Source: DATEPR01 sp036502345 (GTDB taxonomy: Bacteria; Actinomycetota; Actinomycetes; Mycobacteriales; Pseudonocardiaceae). Taken from it: 38,523 nucleotides of DNA. Position 1 is the first letter of the stretch; each line of letters starts with the position of its first letter. Shown piece after piece: positions 31,678 through 38,523 of the stretch. Location of the stretch: assembly GCA_036502345.1 (NCBI GenBank), contig DASXYT010000279.1, positions 1-38,523 of the forward strand. Direction: 5' to 3'. The notes under the pieces were generated by a model. The model did not search any database. It saw nothing but the letters and a program-made list of their open reading frames with translations, and was not told the DNA's origin. The position numbers and the translations under genes were made by a program.

Positions 31678-33162
31678 TCAGCTGATGTGGGCCAGCGCCG
31701 GCCACAGCTGGGCCCACGTGCCGTGCGGTCGTTGGCACACGTAGATCGCGGCGTGGTTGACGATCTCCTCGTTCTGGACGCCGTCCGGCATCGTGATCGG
31801 TGCGATCTCACGCACGTCCGACCAGTAGCGCCGCAGGTAGTCGGGGCCGACCTCGCCGACGAACAGCACCGTGTCCGGGTTGCCGGGCGGTGGACCCCAG
31901 TAGGCGTACGCGTTCTGTCCACTCGACACCGGATTGCGCAGGCCCGCGTCGGCACCCAGCATCGTGAGGGCACCCGCCTCGCCGTAGTTGCTGGTGAAGA
32001 TCACCGTTCCCGGCGGCAGTGTGTCGGCCACATCCTTGACCTGGCGGACGAAATCCGGCCAGCCGACGGTTTCCAGTGGGTTCGGATTGACCACGCGCAG
32101 CGCGTTGGCCGCCGACACCGGCAGCATGGGCAGGCCGATCAGCAGGGCCAGCACCCAGGACACCGCGATCGGAATGCGCCACTCCACCCACTTCCCGCCG
32201 GCTTCGACGCGCACGGCACCTGCCGCGAACAGGGCGAGCAGGGCGGGCGCCGGGTAGTACGACTTGCCGCCGCCCGCGGTGAACAACACCAGGGCGACGA
32301 CCACGACCGCGAGCAGCCAGCGGTGGTCCCGGCCAACGCCCCACAGCCAGCGCACGCCGAACACCCACAGCACCACCAACACCGGCCCGGCCAGCAGGAT
32401 GAGCAGCACGGGCACCTGGGCCGACGCGCCGAGCGGGCCGCCGTTCCGCGCCGAGAGCACGCCGGCCATCTGGATCTGCGGCCAGCCGTGCACCGCGTTC
32501 CACACCAGATTCGGCACGGCAAGGGCGACGGCCGATCCACCGGCCAACCACGGACCGGGCGTGCGCAGCACCTCCCTGCGCCACAGCACGAGACCGACCG
32601 CTACGCCGATGAGCAGGACGGCCGTGGTGTCCTTGTTCTCCATGCCGACACCTGCCGCGGCACCGGCCAGCAGCCACGCCCCCGTGGTGCGCAGCCGCAC
32701 CGCCCTGGCGACGGCGACGAGCACGAGCGCCCACACCAGTTGGTCGGTGCCCGTCGTGCCGAACAGCATGGACGCGCCGACGAACACCGGACACGCCGCG
32801 ATGGCTGCCGCCGCGAGCATCTGTGCCCTGCCACGGCCACCCAGTTCGGCGGCCAGCCTGGCGGCCAGCAGTATGCAGCCGATCTGGGTCGCGACGGCGA
32901 ACAGCCGCAACGGCAGCACGCCGCCGGGTAAGTCGGCGGCCAGCCGGGCCAGCAGCGGTGTGAGCGGCGGCTGGTCGACGTAGCCCCAGGCGGGGTGCCG
33001 GCCGGTGATCACGTAGTAGAACTCGTCGCGGTGCCAGCCGTAGCGGGTGGCCACGATCAGGTGTACGACGGCGGTCACAGCGGCTACGGCCAGTACCGGC
33101 CGCCACACCGTTCTCGGTGGACCGTCGGTGGCTACGGCGACAGGAGTGCTGGTTTCGGTCAC
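31678..33162 (-). CDS. GT39-type (PMT-like) membrane glycosyltransferase
   Basis: A 494-residue polytopic GT-C glycosyltransferase that would move sugar from a polyprenyl-phosphate donor to an outside acceptor. The acidic motif of the first outer loop is present: YGWHRDEFYY (Asp46, Glu47), followed by GRHPAWGYVDQPPLTPLLARL, the dolichyl-phosphate-mannose-mannosyltransferase (PMT_2) signature. About ten hydrophobic helices follow, then a soluble C-terminal domain (VIFTSNYGEAGAL). The GTG at 33162, with GGGGGA upstream, overlaps the TetR stop by 4 bases, so the two are coupled and the regulator probably controls its own operon. Confidence 0.88.
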   Translation of the reverse strand: MTETSTPVAVATDGPPRTVWRPVLAVAAVTAVVHLIVATRYGWHRDEFYYVITGRHPAWGYVDQPPLTPLLARLAADLPGGVLPLRLFAVATQIGCILLAARLAAELGGRGRAQMLAAAAIAACPVFVGASMLFGTTGTDQLVWALVLVAVARAVRLRTTGAWLLAGAAAGVGMENKDTTAVLLIGVAVGLVLWRREVLRTPGPWLAGGSAVALAVPNLVWNAVHGWPQIQMAGVLSARNGGPLGASAQVPVLLILLAGPVLVVLWVFGVRWLWGVGRDHRWLLAVVVVALVLFTAGGGKSYYPAPALLALFAAGAVRVEAGGKWVEWRIPIAVSWVLALLIGLPMLPVSAANALRVVNPNPLETVGWPDFVRQVKDVADTLPPGTVIFTSNYGEAGALTMLGADAGLRNPVSSGQNAYAYWGPPPGNPDTVLFVGEVGPDYLRRYWSDVREIAPITMPDGVQNEEIVNHAAIYVCQRPHGTWAQLWPALAHIS

Positions 33163-33863
33163 GATGTCCCCCCAGTTGGTACGAAAGCCGCGAGCAGCAG
33201 GTGGCGGACGGTCGCGCGGGCGGGTTCGTCGGCGAGCATGGCCGAGTCGAGGTCGCCGAGCCGATGCCAGGCGAACCACGCGATCGTCTCGATGACGAAC
33301 CGGGCCGCCACCGCCACGTCGGGCACCTCACGCAGTTGACCAGCCCCGACACGTGTCTCCAGGTAGCTGGTCAACGTGTCCAGCAGCTGCCTGCGGCCCC
33401 GCACGAAGTAGAACTGGAACATCTGCGGCATCTCGCCGGCACACTGTTCGGCCAGCCCGAGGATCGTCCGGTTGTCCTCGATGAAGCCGTACAACTCGTC
33501 CACGACGGCCCCGAACTCGTCGTGCGCGGACCGCGGGCGGCGCCGGGCGGCGGCCGCCGTCATGACAGGGAAGCCGGCGTGCTCCTCGGCCCATCCTCGG
33601 GCCAGTTCGACGACGCCCTCTTCGGCCGGCACGGTGACCGGAACGGTCAGCCCGTCCAGGTCGGCAGACCGGATCGCCGCCAGAAAAGCCAGGTACAGCA
33701 ACGCTTCCTTGTTCTGCACGTACGTGTAGAGCGCGCCGTGGCTGAGCCCGAGAGCCGTCGCGACGTCCGAGATGCCGGTCGCCCGGTAGCCCTTGGCCGT
33801 GAAGACCCGCTCGGCCGCCTTCGCGATCTCGCCCAACGATCGCAGTGCCGTCCGTCCCGCCAT
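33159..33863 (-). CDS. TetR/AcrR family transcriptional regulator
   Basis: A 234-residue regulator. The helix-turn-helix is clear: AERVFTAKGYRATGISDVATALGLSHGALYTYVQNKEALL. The ligand domain is variable (RTILGLAEQCAGEMPQMFQFYFVRG). The ATG at 33863 lies 6 bases after a -10-like AACAAT, so the mRNA may be leaderless. It overlaps the downstream GT39 gene by 4 bases and has a perfect palindrome in its promoter, which points to autoregulation of the operon. Confidence 0.9.
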   Translation of the reverse strand: MAGRTALRSLGEIAKAAERVFTAKGYRATGISDVATALGLSHGALYTYVQNKEALLYLAFLAAIRSADLDGLTVPVTVPAEEGVVELARGWAEEHAGFPVMTAAAARRRPRSAHDEFGAVVDELYGFIEDNRTILGLAEQCAGEMPQMFQFYFVRGRRQLLDTLTSYLETRVGAGQLREVPDVAVAARFVIETIAWFAWHRLGDLDSAMLADEPARATVRHLLLAAFVPTGGTS

Positions 33864-33869
33864 GCACCT

Positions 33870-33898
33870 ATTGTTGACTGACTGGGTCAGTCAGTCAA
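33870..33898 (-). promoter_or_regulatory. Promoter and perfect TetR operator
   Basis: Reading leftward: TTGACT (33898-33893), 17-base spacer, AACAAT (33875-33870), then 6 bases to the ATG. Embedded is a perfect palindrome with 11-base arms, TTGACTGACTG (33874-33884) and CAGTCAGTCAA (33888-33898), spacer GGT. Bound repressor would block both hexamers. A related smaller inverted repeat, CAGTCC-N5-GGACTG, lies upstream near 33944-33960. Confidence 0.75.
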
Positions 33899-34068
33899 GG
33901 TCCAGCTGCACAGTTGCTCCGGCGGCGCGATCAGGCTTGACAGTCAGTCCACAACGGACTGATCAGCCCTCGCCTGCGAATACTCGGCGGTACTCGCGTG
34001 GGATCATGTGCCGGCCGCGGCGCAACGGTCGGTTGGAGTCGGCGAGGTTGGCGGACCCCCGTGCTGCG

Positions 34069-35391
34069 TCAGGGGCGGTCCGCGACCAGGCGGTAGGTCT
34101 GCCTCGGGCGGCCCGGTGTGGTCGCCGACGCGGGCGGCACCGGCCACGCCAGCCCGTCCCGGACCAGGTCCTGCAACACCCGCCGTGCCGTACGGGCACT
34201 GATGCCGAGCAGTTGTGACGCCAGTTCGGCGTCCACCAACGGCGAGTCGGAATCGGCGTCGGCGAGGCCGGCGCGCAGCGCGGCGACCGTCTCGACCTGC
34301 TTGGAGTCGACGATGTCGGCGGACACGTCCGTGGGGTGACCGCTGTCGCCGAGCACGAGCGTCGAGCCGTCCCGCAGCCGGACGTACACCCGGCCGGCAC
34401 CGCCCGTCCTCGCGTCGCCGAGCGCACGTTCGGCGTTCGCCTCGGCCTGCGCCGCCGTGGCGCCCATCCCGAAGCCGACGTACGGCGTGACACCGGTGGC
34501 GCGCCGCACCCGGTCCAAAAAGGACGCTACAACGAACTGCCCGCTAGCGTCCGTGACCGACGCCAGCGTGGCCACCAGGACGAAGCTCTGGTCGTCGCGC
34601 GGCAGCAGGCTGATCGCCAGCCGGTCGGTGTCGGCGCGCAGCGCACGCATCACGTCCAGCCGCAGTTCCTGCGCCGCCCACACACCCGTGCCGCCGGGTC
34701 GCTTCCGCAGGTCGGGCAGTTCGATCAGGCCGATCACCAACTGCGCACCCTCCAGTGCGCTGCCGGCACCGAGGAACGCGGCGGCTCGCAGCGCGGCTCG
34801 CAGCGCGGAGGCGGTGGCCCGCACCGGCACCACCGGCACCTTCGCCCTGGTCAGCTCCCTGGCGACCGCCTCGACGGTGGTGAGCGCGCCGGTGGTGCGG
34901 TGCCGCTCGTACAGCTTGCGGTGGAAGTCGACGAACTCGGACGCGCTGTCCGGCCCCTTGTACGGTCGCGAGTGGACGCGGCCGTGGCCGAGTTCGCACT
35001 CGTCGTAGGCCTCGGCGACGGCGTCGGCGTCCAGCGAGTCGATGCTCACCCGCTCCAGGTCGATCCGGTCGTCGCGCATCGTGCGCAGCATCGCGCCGAA
35101 CAGGGACGAACCGCTCAGCTCGACGTACGTGGCAGGCCGGTTGAGCACTCCGGCGTCCTGGGCGATGTCATAGGGCAGCGGTCCGGCGAACAGCACGACA
35201 TCGACGTCGTCCACGATGCCGCGTACCCGGTCGGGGATCTGGCTCAGCTTTTGGTAGTGCGTCCCGACCAGGCCCATCGGGGTGCCCTCGCGCATGACGA
35301 GTGCGTGGCCGACGTCGACCATGCGGCGCACGACGACCGGTGGCCCGACGATTCCGACGCGCACGGCACCGGTCTTGTCGGGTCGGGTCAT
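34069..35391 (-). CDS. Transcriptional regulator with GTP-cyclohydrolase-III/GGDEF-like domain
   Basis: A 440-residue protein. The N-terminal part (VRVGIVGPPVVVRRMVDVGH; VDDVDVVLFAGPLPYDIAQD) looks like an alpha/beta sensor domain. The middle has a palm-like fold ending in VTPYVGFGMGATAAQAEANAERALGDA, similar to the G-x-G-x-T-xx-EAE helix of GTP cyclohydrolase III and nucleotide cyclases. The C terminus is a winged helix (ASQLLGISARTARRVLQDLVRDGLAW...GRPRQTY). The ATG at 35391 has GGAAG 8 bases upstream. It follows the aminotransferase by 95 bases and probably regulates it. Domain naming is by eye; ligand unknown. Confidence 0.65.
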   Translation of the reverse strand: MTRPDKTGAVRVGIVGPPVVVRRMVDVGHALVMREGTPMGLVGTHYQKLSQIPDRVRGIVDDVDVVLFAGPLPYDIAQDAGVLNRPATYVELSGSSLFGAMLRTMRDDRIDLERVSIDSLDADAVAEAYDECELGHGRVHSRPYKGPDSASEFVDFHRKLYERHRTTGALTTVEAVARELTRAKVPVVPVRATASALRAALRAAAFLGAGSALEGAQLVIGLIELPDLRKRPGGTGVWAAQELRLDVMRALRADTDRLAISLLPRDDQSFVLVATLASVTDASGQFVVASFLDRVRRATGVTPYVGFGMGATAAQAEANAERALGDARTGGAGRVYVRLRDGSTLVLGDSGHPTDVSADIVDSKQVETVAALRAGLADADSDSPLVDAELASQLLGISARTARRVLQDLVRDGLAWPVPPASATTPGRPRQTYRLVADRP

Positions 35392-35486
35392 CGTGCCTAC
35401 TTCCGGGTGCCGGGTTCGCGGTCGACCGTAATGCTGACCTACCGACCGTTGCGTCGTCCACCCGGTACGGTTGCGCCGCGTACTGG

Positions 35487-36788
35487 TCACAGCGCGGCGA
35501 AGGCGTCGGCGGCGATCTCCACCGTCGCGTCGATGTCGGCGACCGTGTGTGCCGTGGAGAGGAACCACAGCCCGCGCGGCACGATGTTCACGCCGCGTTC
35601 CCGCAGGAGGCCGTGCAGCCGGGCCGTCGTCGCCAGGTCGGTGGCGGCGAAGTCGCGGTAGTCGCGGACCGTGGCCGCCTCGGTGAGGTAGGTCTGCACG
35701 ACCGGGCCAGGTGCACTGACCAGCAGCGGGACACCTGCCGTCCGGGCCGCCGCCCGCAGGCCGTCGGCCAGCCGGGCGCCGAGGTCGCACAGGGTCGGGT
35801 AGACGTAGTCGCGCTCCTCGTCCAACACCGCGAGGGTGGCCTGTGCCGCCGCCACCGCGACCGGGTGCGAGTTGAACGTGCCGGCGTGGGCGACGCGGCC
35901 GGAGGCGATGTCCGCCATCACGTCCGCGCGGCCGACCAGCGCCGACAGTTGCATCCCGCCCGCCATCGCCTTGCCGAACGTCGCGAGGTCCGGCGTCACG
36001 CCGAGGTACTCCTGCGCGCCGCCGGGCGCCATCCGGAATCCGGTGATGATCTCGTCGAAGACCAGCAACGCCCCGAACCGCCGGCACAGGTCGGCGACAC
36101 CGGCGAGGTAGCCGTCGTCGGGCATGATCACGCCGGTGTTGCACAGGATCGGCTCCATGATCACCGCGGCGATGTCGGCTCCGTGCTCGGCGAGCAGGGC
36201 GGTGAGCGCCGGCAGGTCGTTCCACGGCGCGACGACCAGATCGTCGGCCGCGCCGGCCTGCTGACCTGCCGATCCGCGCACCACTGCCGGGGCCCGCGCC
36301 GGGCCGGCCAGGTCGAGCGCCGGGTGGACGCTGTAGAGCACCGGGTCGAGCCAGCCGTGGTAGTGCCCCTCGAACTTGAGGATCTTGCTTCGGCCGGTGT
36401 GCCCCCGGGCCAGTCGTAGTGCCGCGTGCACCGCCTCGGAACCGACGGAGTTGAACCGCACCTGCTCGGCACACGGGATCAGGCGGCACAGCATCTCGGC
36501 CAGTTCGATCTCGGCGACGTGCCCCGCCGAGTAGCTGATGCCCCGCCGGACCTGCGCCGCGACCGCGTCGGCCACGATCGGTGCGCTGTGCCCGAGGATC
36601 GCGGGTCCCTGCCCCAGCACGTAGTCGATGTACCGGTTGCCGTCCGCGTCCCACAGGTACGCACCGGTGGCGTGGTCCACGAACAGCGGTCCGCCCGGCA
36701 GTCGCCGTGCGTCGCTGGACACGCCGCCCGCGAGGACCCGCGCGGCCCGGTCGGCCAGTTCGGCGCTGCGGATCGCCTGTCGTGTCAT
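35487..36788 (-). CDS. Class III aminotransferase (glutamate-1-semialdehyde aminomutase-like)
   Basis: A 433-residue PLP enzyme of the aspartate aminotransferase family class III. Seen: NRYIDYVLGQGPAILGH, NSVGSEAVHAALRLARGHTG, EGHYHGW, the cofactor Asp in FDEIITGFR (Asp245) and the Schiff-base lysine in TFGKAMAGG (Lys273). These match glutamate-1-semialdehyde 2,1-aminomutase-like proteins outside haem synthesis; no hem genes are nearby, so a catabolic or biosynthetic transaminase or mutase is more likely. The ATG at 36788 has an excellent GGAGGA 7 bases upstream. It lies downstream of two amidohydrolases and upstream of a regulator, all leftward. Confidence 0.9.
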   Translation of the reverse strand: MTRQAIRSAELADRAARVLAGGVSSDARRLPGGPLFVDHATGAYLWDADGNRYIDYVLGQGPAILGHSAPIVADAVAAQVRRGISYSAGHVAEIELAEMLCRLIPCAEQVRFNSVGSEAVHAALRLARGHTGRSKILKFEGHYHGWLDPVLYSVHPALDLAGPARAPAVVRGSAGQQAGAADDLVVAPWNDLPALTALLAEHGADIAAVIMEPILCNTGVIMPDDGYLAGVADLCRRFGALLVFDEIITGFRMAPGGAQEYLGVTPDLATFGKAMAGGMQLSALVGRADVMADIASGRVAHAGTFNSHPVAVAAAQATLAVLDEERDYVYPTLCDLGARLADGLRAAARTAGVPLLVSAPGPVVQTYLTEAATVRDYRDFAATDLATTARLHGLLRERGVNIVPRGLWFLSTAHTVADIDATVEIAADAFAAL

Positions 36789-37031
36789 GGCAGTTCCTCC
36801 ATCCGCCCGCAACTTTAGGGCACACCTTTATTTCCGATTTCGGGTGACATATATTGCCCTCGTGGAGCAGCCGCGGTGTGTGGCGGTTGTCGTCGATCCG
36901 GACGACTTCCTGGTGTCCTGCCAGCACCACGGCGACTGCCGGGGGGAGGCGGACGACCTCGTCGGTGGACGAGGTCGTCCGCGCGGCGCCGGACATCAGC
37001 CGGGAACTCGTAACGCTGATGCACGCCCCGG
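36789..37031 (-). promoter_or_regulatory. Intergenic region upstream of the aminotransferase
   Basis: 243 bases. The part near the gene (36800-36865) is markedly AT-rich for this DNA (CCTTTATTTCCGATTT, ACATATATTGC) and flanked by inverted AGGGCA/TGCCCT blocks, so it probably contains the aminotransferase promoter and a regulator site. The distal part carries the hairpin at 36950-36981. Confidence 0.45.
36950..36981 (-). terminator. Perfect hairpin after the amidohydrolase pair
   Basis: CGGACGACCTCGTC (36950-36963) and GACGAGGTCGTCCG (36968-36981) form a perfect 14-base stem with a GGTG loop, about 50 bases beyond the amidohydrolase stop. It is best read as a terminator without a T tract. Because it also lies upstream of the aminotransferase on the same strand, an operator is possible. 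Confidence 0.6.
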
Positions 37032-37847
37032 TCAGTTCCCGGCCAGCCCGGGGACGAGCTTGACCATGTTGCTGCCCAGGACCAGTTCGGCCTCGGCGTC
37101 ACCAAGGCCCGCGAACACCACCCTGCCCAACGCGGCGCGCATGTCGATGAACGGGAAGTCGGAGCCGTGCACGATCTGGCCGGCCCCCACCTCGCCGACC
37201 AGCCGCGAGATGAGCGACCCGTGGCCGTGTGACCCGCAGATCTCCAGGTAGACACGCGGAGAGCGCTGCGCTGTCGCGATCGCCTCGTCGACGCCCTCGC
37301 GCAGCACGCCCGCGTGCCCGGCGAGGATGTTGGCCAGCGGATGCCGGTCCGCCGTCTCGGCGACGTGCCGCAGGTCGTCGTACTCCGAGCCCAGCCAGGT
37401 GTGGGTGAGCACCGGGCGCCCGGTCCGCTCGGCGAACTCCCACACGCCCGCGTACCGCCGGCCGGTCATCGGGTAGTGGTGCAGGTCCGGGTGGATCTTG
37501 ATGCCGACGAAGCGGGGATCGTCCTGGCGGCGGGCGATCTCGGCGTCCGGGTCCTGCCACGGGTTGACGACGAACCATCCGCGTAGCCGGTCCGGGTGTT
37601 CCGTCACGATGGCCGCGGCTGCGTCGTTGCCGGCGCACGCGTCCAGTTGGATGCCGAGATTCGTGGAGAACAGCGCGGTCCGGACCCCGCAGCGGTCCAT
37701 GACCGCGACCATCTCCTCGGCGCTGTTGCGCGGGATGAAGAACAGCGCGTACGGGCCCGCGTGGGCGTGCGCGTCGATGATGCGGAACGCGGTCTGCGGT
37801 CTGCGCCCCAGCACCGCGTCGACCAGTCCGTCCGTCAGCTCTTTCAT
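37032..37847 (-). CDS. Amidohydrolase family protein (Amidohydro-rel/ACMSD-like)
   Basis: A 271-residue metal-dependent hydrolase or decarboxylase of the PF04909 type. Metal ligands are visible: IDAHAHAG (His27, His29), GIKIHPDLHHY (Lys and His), VLTHTW, LAGHAG and the final Asp in VHGSDFPFIDMR. The fold is a TIM barrel and there is no signal peptide. Its ATG overlaps the stop of the preceding gene by 4 bases (ATGA), so it is co-translated with a second, atypical amidohydrolase. Substrate unknown. Confidence 0.86.
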   Translation of the reverse strand: MKELTDGLVDAVLGRRPQTAFRIIDAHAHAGPYALFFIPRNSAEEMVAVMDRCGVRTALFSTNLGIQLDACAGNDAAAAIVTEHPDRLRGWFVVNPWQDPDAEIARRQDDPRFVGIKIHPDLHHYPMTGRRYAGVWEFAERTGRPVLTHTWLGSEYDDLRHVAETADRHPLANILAGHAGVLREGVDEAIATAQRSPRVYLEICGSHGHGSLISRLVGEVGAGQIVHGSDFPFIDMRAALGRVVFAGLGDAEAELVLGSNMVKLVPGLAGN

Positions 37848-38523
37848 GCCGCGATCCCGGCGAGCAGCGCGTCCAGGTTCTGGTGGCCGATGCGGGCGAC
37901 CGCGGCATCGTCCAAATCGGACCAGAGCAGCCGGGTGACGGCCTCGGCTGCGTCCCGCCGGGGTGCTCCGGTACCGAACACCAGGCGATCAGGGCCGAAC
38001 CGGGCGCACAGCCACTCCAGGCCCTCGTGGGTGGAGAGGTCGGACAGGTCGAGGTACACGTTCGGCCGCCGTTCCAGCACGCCTGCGGCGCGGCGCAGCA
38101 CGCGATAGCCGACCTCGCAGCCGATCACGGCGAGGTCCGGGTGGTCGCGCGCGACGGCGTCCAGCGCGGCCCACGTCGTCTCGGCGAGGTCCACGACGAG
38201 CGGCAACCCGACCGCGGCGCACGCCTCGGCGTAGCCTGCGAAGTCCGGGCCGTCCAGGTCGAACCCGTGGTCGGCCGGGTACACCCGCACCGCGCCGACC
38301 CCGCTCCCGATCGCGTCCCGGACGAACGTTTCGGGTGGACTGATCTCGGCGCACGAGTCGGGTAGCGCCACCCAGCAGGCACGCAGCCTGCCGTCGTGGC
38401 TCTGGCGGCCGAGATCTCTTACCACGCAACGGTTTCCGGCCGCCGGATCGTGCCGCCACGACAGCGTGTGGCTGACCAGGGCACGGGCGACGCCGAACCG
38501 GTCCATCCGCGCCAGCAGGGCGT
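37844..38523 (-). CDS. Second amidohydrolase family protein, 5' end outside the window
   Basis: At least 226 residues are visible. The frame stays open to base 38523 (ALLARMDRFGVARALVSHTL), so the start and the HxH motif lie outside the window. The barrel can be followed (GAVRVYPADHGF, LPLVVDLAETTWAALDAVARDHPDL, NVYLDLSDLSTHEGLEWL). The positions that bind metal in its partner are changed: GIKIHPD is AVRVYPADH, THTW is VDLAETTW and GSDFP is GTGAP. So it may be a different subfamily or a non-catalytic partner subunit. It overlaps the downstream amidohydrolase by 4 bases. Confidence 0.75.
   Translation of the reverse strand, partial: ALLARMDRFGVARALVSHTLSWRHDPAAGNRCVVRDLGRQSHDGRLRACWVALPDSCAEISPPETFVRDAIGSGVGAVRVYPADHGFDLDGPDFAGYAEACAAVGLPLVVDLAETTWAALDAVARDHPDLAVIGCEVGYRVLRRAAGVLERRPNVYLDLSDLSTHEGLEWLCARFGPDRLVFGTGAPRRDAAEAVTRLLWSDLDDAAVARIGHQNLDALLAGIAA

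Noticed and set aside
35392..36996. Upstream extension of the regulator frame through the aminotransferase gene (would give a 975-residue protein)
   Set aside because: The extension is low-complexity Arg/Gly/Pro sequence out of frame with an excellent PLP enzyme; the regulator has its own ATG and ribosome site at 35391.
1..38523. CRISPR arrays, rRNA and complete tRNA genes
   Set aside because: No regularly spaced direct repeats and no rRNA or foldable tRNA sequence were seen; the only strong repeats are domain duplications in the LamG and RHS genes.

Overview
The window is high-GC DNA (mostly about 65-70% G+C) with actinobacterial gene families: GAF-ANTAR, DUF5313, DUF574-type methyltransferase, DUF998, an Asp23/AmaP/DUF6286 alkaline-shock cluster, and a very large RHS protein paired with a LamG protein. 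It reads as the chromosome of a filamentous actinomycete. A Pseudonocardiales-like host is my inference; nothing in the window fixes the genus.

Layout. 1-1329: large serine recombinase, frameshifted, running off the left edge. 2201-4655: divergent pair of envelope lipoproteins (TIM-barrel-like protein and NodB polysaccharide deacetylase). 5128-7030: DUF5313 membrane protein, a doubly frameshifted GAF-ANTAR gene and a hidden IS4-type transposase fossil. 7051-9460: CocE/NonD hydrolase with its divergent TetR regulator and a two-site operator. 9500-10950: a graveyard with an AbrB-like scrap, a GAF kinase scrap and a small IS with an N-truncated DDE transposase. 11016-14491: MarR regulator divergent from SDR, NmrA/QorB-like reductase, hemerythrin and deazaflavin nitroreductase genes, which looks like an electrophile/quinone-stress regulon.

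14706-28055 is the centrepiece. A 2120-residue RHS polymorphic toxin is followed 27 bp later by a small acidic protein that is very probably its immunity protein. Head to head with the toxin is a 2099-residue secreted LamG protein that carries an SGNH-hydrolase domain with its catalytic residues replaced. The toxin tip and immunity gene drop to about 49% G+C, so the module looks recently swapped in.

28128-30193: remains of an alkaline-shock operon (Asp23 fragment, DUF6286, AmaP, broken DUF998), cut off from its original 5' end by a rearrangement that butts it against the 3' end of an SGNH hydrolase gene. 30161-33863: TetR, GT39-type membrane glycosyltransferase, a conserved hypothetical and a DUF574 methyltransferase, probably one operon behind a palindromic operator. 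34069-38523: a regulator with a GTP-cyclohydrolase-III-like domain, a class III aminotransferase and two overlapping amidohydrolases, the last running off the right edge.

Three gene breaks fit loss of one base from a run of three G or C. Either the sequence has indel errors or the strain is losing accessory genes; raw reads would decide.
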